From assembly GCA_038501625.1 (NCBI GenBank), contig JAZAYU010000013.1, positions 7,192,001 to 7,256,000 on the forward strand: DNA of 64,000 nucleotides, in the 5' to 3' direction. Positions within the stretch are counted from its first letter, which is position 1. The number at the start of each line of letters is the position of its first letter. Under the pieces are notes generated by a model. It did not search any database. It worked only from the letters and a program-made list of their open reading frames with translations, and was not told the DNA's origin. Shown one piece after another: positions 61,067 to 64,000 of this stretch. Made by a program: the position numbers and the translations under genes. The DNA is from Corbicula japonica. Lineage: Eukaryota > Mollusca > Bivalvia > Venerida > Cyrenidae.

Positions 61067-61670
61067 CCCACTGACTGGCTGTTTGCAACTCGTGTTTTAG
61101 CTGTGTCCCCACTGACTGGCTGTTTGCAACTCGTGTTTTAGCTGTGTCCCCACTGACTGGCTGTTTGCAACTCGTGTTTTAGCTGTGTCCCCACTGGCTG
61201 TTTGCAACTCGTGTTTTAGCTATGTCCCCACTGACTGGCTGTTTTCAACTCGTGTTTTAGCTGTGTCCCCACTGACTGGCTGTTTGCAACTTGTTTTAGC
61301 TAGGTCCCCACTGACTGGCTGTTTGCAACTTGTGTTTTAGCTATGTCCCCGCTGACTGGCTGTTTGCAACTCGTGTTTTAGCTGTGTCCCCACTGACTGG
61401 CTGTTTGCAACTCGTGTTTTAGCTGTGTCCCCACTGACTGGCTGTTTGCAACTTGTGTTTTAGCTGTGTCCCCACTGACTGGCTGTTTGCAACTCATGTT
61501 TTAGCTGTGTCCCCACTGACATGCTGTTTGCAACTGGTGTTTTGGCTATGTCCCCACTGACTGGCTGTTTGCAACTCGTGTTTTAGCTGTGTCCCCACTG
61601 ACATGCTGTTTGCAACTCGTGTTTTGGCTATGTCCCCACTGACTGGCTGTTTGCAACTCGTGTTTTATTT
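61066..61670. repeat. 41-bp tandem array, about 15 copies
   Basis: The unit is CTGACTGGCTGTTTGCAACT followed by CGTGTTTTAGCTGTGTCCCCA. Variants include a short unit near 61195 (missing CTGA), ACATGCTG for ACTGGCTG, and GGCTATG for AGCTGTG. It begins where the foldback copy's CTGGTCCCCA ends, so the unit may have been captured from that junction. Confidence 0.85.
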
Positions 61671-61756
61671 GTGTGTAACTTCCCTTGGCAAATAAGTGTT
61701 ATAAAAGAAGTTTGAATCAGATTAAGTTATGAAATCACAGCCTTTCAACATGCCCT

Positions 61757-62003
61757 TTAACTCTTTCCTCCATAAATACACATTTTTACTCATGTGCGAC
61801 CACTGTAGATCCAGATCAGCCGGCAAATCTGTGCCGTCTGATCAGAATCTGCACTGATCACATTAATTTTTGGTTAGAAATAACCTAATGAATAAAAATG
61901 CAAACAGTTTAGATCCTGATCAGACGGCATGGATGTGCCGGCTTATCTGGATTTAAACTGTTCACCCATTGAATTAAGGTGTGTCAATGGAGGAAAGGGT
62001 TAA
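61757..62003. mobile_element. TTAA double-hairpin MITE
   Basis: TTAACTCTTTCCTCCATAAA ... CAATGGAGGAAAGGGTTAA, both hairpins present. Confidence 0.8.
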
Positions 62004-63100
62004 GTGAAATTGTTCCAAGTAGACTTGATTACTGTGAATGTTTAATTTTTGCATATGTCTGGTTGGTAAAATATGCTAAATTTAACAGCAGCTAAATTTT
62101 ACCATGAAATAGCTTATCTGATAAGAAAAATAAAACTGCAAATTTGTGTCTGTGTAAATATGTCATGGTAACATTGACATTTAGCACCATGAAATTAAAT
62201 GATACATGACCTATATATAAAATGTAGGAGGTTTGTTTCATGGAACCTTGTTACCTCGGAAAAATATTACATGTATATCTCCTCCAAAACAGTGGGAAGA
62301 CAACTTTATTTTGTCCTTTTGGTCTGTCTGTCCATCTGTCTGTCTGTATGTTTTTATGTCTTGATGTCTGTTGACTCACAAATCATACATGAGTGCCGAG
62401 TACCCAGAAAAAATGCCTATATTCTCAGCAATTTCCATTTGGCAGATTTTTACATGAGTAATGGCCATTTCTTTTAGACAACGAAATGTTGATGGTCACA
62501 AAGTATAATCAAAGTATAGAGCAAATGTTTTGCATGTTCCAGTATACAGTTAATGATAGTTTGGAACCTTTCTATTACACATGGCTTCAGCTGCAATTGT
62601 GTAATGTGATGTCAGTCACATTATCATATTATTTAGGGAATATGATCATATTATTATGGGAATTCTATCATATCATTAAGGGAATACTACAAAGTATTTT
62701 TTTGCCAAAGTCTATTTCAAATTACCTCATGCATGTCCAAGGGGAAAAAAACTGCAGGCAGACCTATGCTAAGCCTATTTGAATTATCTCCCTTGTTATA
62801 ATGATTTCTTAATTTGCTATTGATCAGAACCAATTAACATTTTCAAATCCACTTTGATTTGATGTCTTCCTGCACTTCTCCCATGAAGGACATAATTATA
62901 CCCCCACCTCGAAGAAGAGGGGGTTTTACTATTTTATCCTTGTCTGTCTGCTTGTTCATCTGTTCTCTCCGTCCGTAATAAAATTTCCATCACAGTTGTC
63001 TAAACAACAATAACATGCAGCAGCCTGATATTTTGCATACTGCTTTATTCTATAGTCCCATATGGTGTAATGTGATTTAATGCTCCTTGCTCATCTAGTA
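62004..63100. other. Short repeats, no gene
   Basis: Microsatellite-like GTCTGTCTGTCCATCTGTCT near 62325. CATATTATTxxGGGAAT iterations at 62625-62690. A bivalve-type repeat head TACCCCCACCTCGAAGAAGA at 62898. ORFs at 62199-62782 are not supported as genes. Confidence 0.4.
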
Positions 63101-63102
63101 AT

Positions 63103-63213
63103 AGAATATGCGACCAGTGCTCATTCTGAGCAGACCGCACAGATGTGCCGGCTGTTCTTGATATTAATGGTGGCACATGGGTAAAAATGTGTATATATGG
63201 AGGAAAGAGTTAA
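63103..63213. mobile_element. TTAA double-hairpin MITE, right half
   Basis: GCGACCAGTGCTCATTCTGA, GCACAGATGTGCCGGCTG and TATATGGAGGAAAGAGTTAA. Confidence 0.7.
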
Positions 63214-63689
63214 GGTACTAGTTAGTAGAAAAAATCTACTCTGTTGGTTTCTATGTCTGTCCAACTGTTTTTGCCTCATTGTGATTCCATCCTCCTGTCA
63301 CTCCGACCATTTCATTGGATTCAAGTATGAGAGAAGACACATTTTTTACATTTAATGCTTGTATGTGGTACATCACATCAAATAAAACAAAAAAATATTT
63401 TTTTACCTTTATTTCCAGCATTGCTACATTTTGACAGCTAGTGCATGTATGGTACTTGAGAGATAAGGTGCCTTTATTAACAAGTAGTTGGTGTTTTAAT
63501 TCAACAAGTCAAAAGTTTATAACTGAACACAAGAAATATGGTTAAATATTATCCATTGCATTTCTACCAGCATGGCATTATCATCTGGATGTCATTTTTA
63601 GAGCTGGATACACTGTTATACACACTGCGGCCTGTAATTTTGAAAATAAAATCTGTGATTTTGAATGAAATACCAGTTCCTGGGAAGTG

Positions 63690-63842
63690 ATCTGGTGCCA
63701 AGGTTATAAAGCTGAGATTGGAAACCAGTCTCAAATCTCAAGCATCTGATTGGCTGAAATTGCGACTGGTCGCCATTTCAGCCAATCAGATGCTTGAGAT
63801 TTGAGACTGGTTTCCATGCTCAGTTTTATAACCTTGGGCACA
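63690..63842. mobile_element. CTGKGCC foldback family, full copy
   Basis: CTGGTGCCAAGGTTATAAAG ... TTTTATAACCTTGGGCACAG. The two ~70-bp arms are nearly perfect complements (CAGTCTCAAATCTCAAGCAT, CTGATTGGCTGAAAT). Confidence 0.85.
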
Positions 63843-63958
63843 GTATTCCTTCTCAAGAGTTACTTCCTCTTTTACTCTGTCCACCACTGCCAATAATGAA
63901 AACAATTTTATCACATAACTTCCTGTGTATAATAACAATAATATATATTTTCATTAAC

Positions 63959-64000
63959 TAGCTGCCATCTGATCAGGATCTACACTGTTTACTTTCAGAT
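63959..64000. mobile_element. TTAA double-hairpin MITE fragment at the window end
   Basis: GCCATCTGATCAGGATCTAC then ACTGTTTACTTTCAG is the first-hairpin right arm. It is cut by the window edge. Confidence 0.5.

Noticed and set aside
62199..62782. Two plus-strand ORFs of 92 and 98 codons
   Set aside because: They overlap GTCTGTCTGTCC-type microsatellite and repeat sequence and have no motif or splice support.

Overview
This is animal nuclear DNA: AT-rich, intron-bearing genes with GT-AG splice sites, and interspersed repeats over most of the sequence. Several repeats (long ~145-bp tandem units inside elements that begin near AGCTCACCTGAG, 'CCCCCACAAACGAAG' elements followed by GGTC runs, TTAA-flanked double-hairpin elements) look like those of marine and freshwater bivalves. 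A bivalve mollusc is my best inference, but no species marker was checked.

Layout. 1-11300 (+): the last five exons of a TYW4/LCMT2-type wybutosine enzyme (Kelch propeller half), with introns full of DNA-transposon relics and a 145-bp tandem array (3187-6071). 11300-18700: repeats and unassigned DNA. 18708-20290 (-): a dead protein-primed family B DNA polymerase fragment of Polinton/Maverick type, cut by a 334-bp TA-flanked MITE. 20290-26100: a bivalve-type repeat, an unrecognised frameshifted ORF and two relic gag-like ORFs of DIRS type. 28105-29243 (-): a YqaJ-type exonuclease relic, split by a 559-bp element with a 4-bp target duplication.

30732-44184 is the most interesting object: an apparently complete 13,453-bp DNA transposon. 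It has CCCCTGCGA termini, a TA target duplication and dense AGTTCTAGAAC / TTCTTGAAC subterminal repeats, and it sits inside a CR1/jockey-type LINE whose 5' part (44187-46923) and 3' part (30056-30729) fit together in frame. It carries two divergently transcribed, fully open spliced genes that share a 253-bp interval. One is a 957-codon CACTA/EnSpm-like transposase (+; 4 exons) with an N-terminal C2H2 finger. The other is a 392-codon nuclear, BEN-domain-like protein (-; 7 exons), a plausible accessory DNA-binding protein comparable in position to TNPA of plant CACTA elements.

47720-49150 (-): decayed DIRS retrotransposon (gag, RT, RNase H). 49978-52531: an element with ~428-bp nearly perfect terminal inverted repeats that start with CACAGTG and are flanked by a 5-bp duplication, the signature of Transib/RAG-like transposons. 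54759-56343 (-): a four-exon gene of unknown function with consistent splice phases, one exon of which is interrupted by a 111-bp foldback element. 56400-64000: MITEs, four double-hairpin elements in a row, a 41-bp tandem array and other repeats. All gene models were assembled by eye from splice signals and reading-frame continuity; nothing was aligned to a database.
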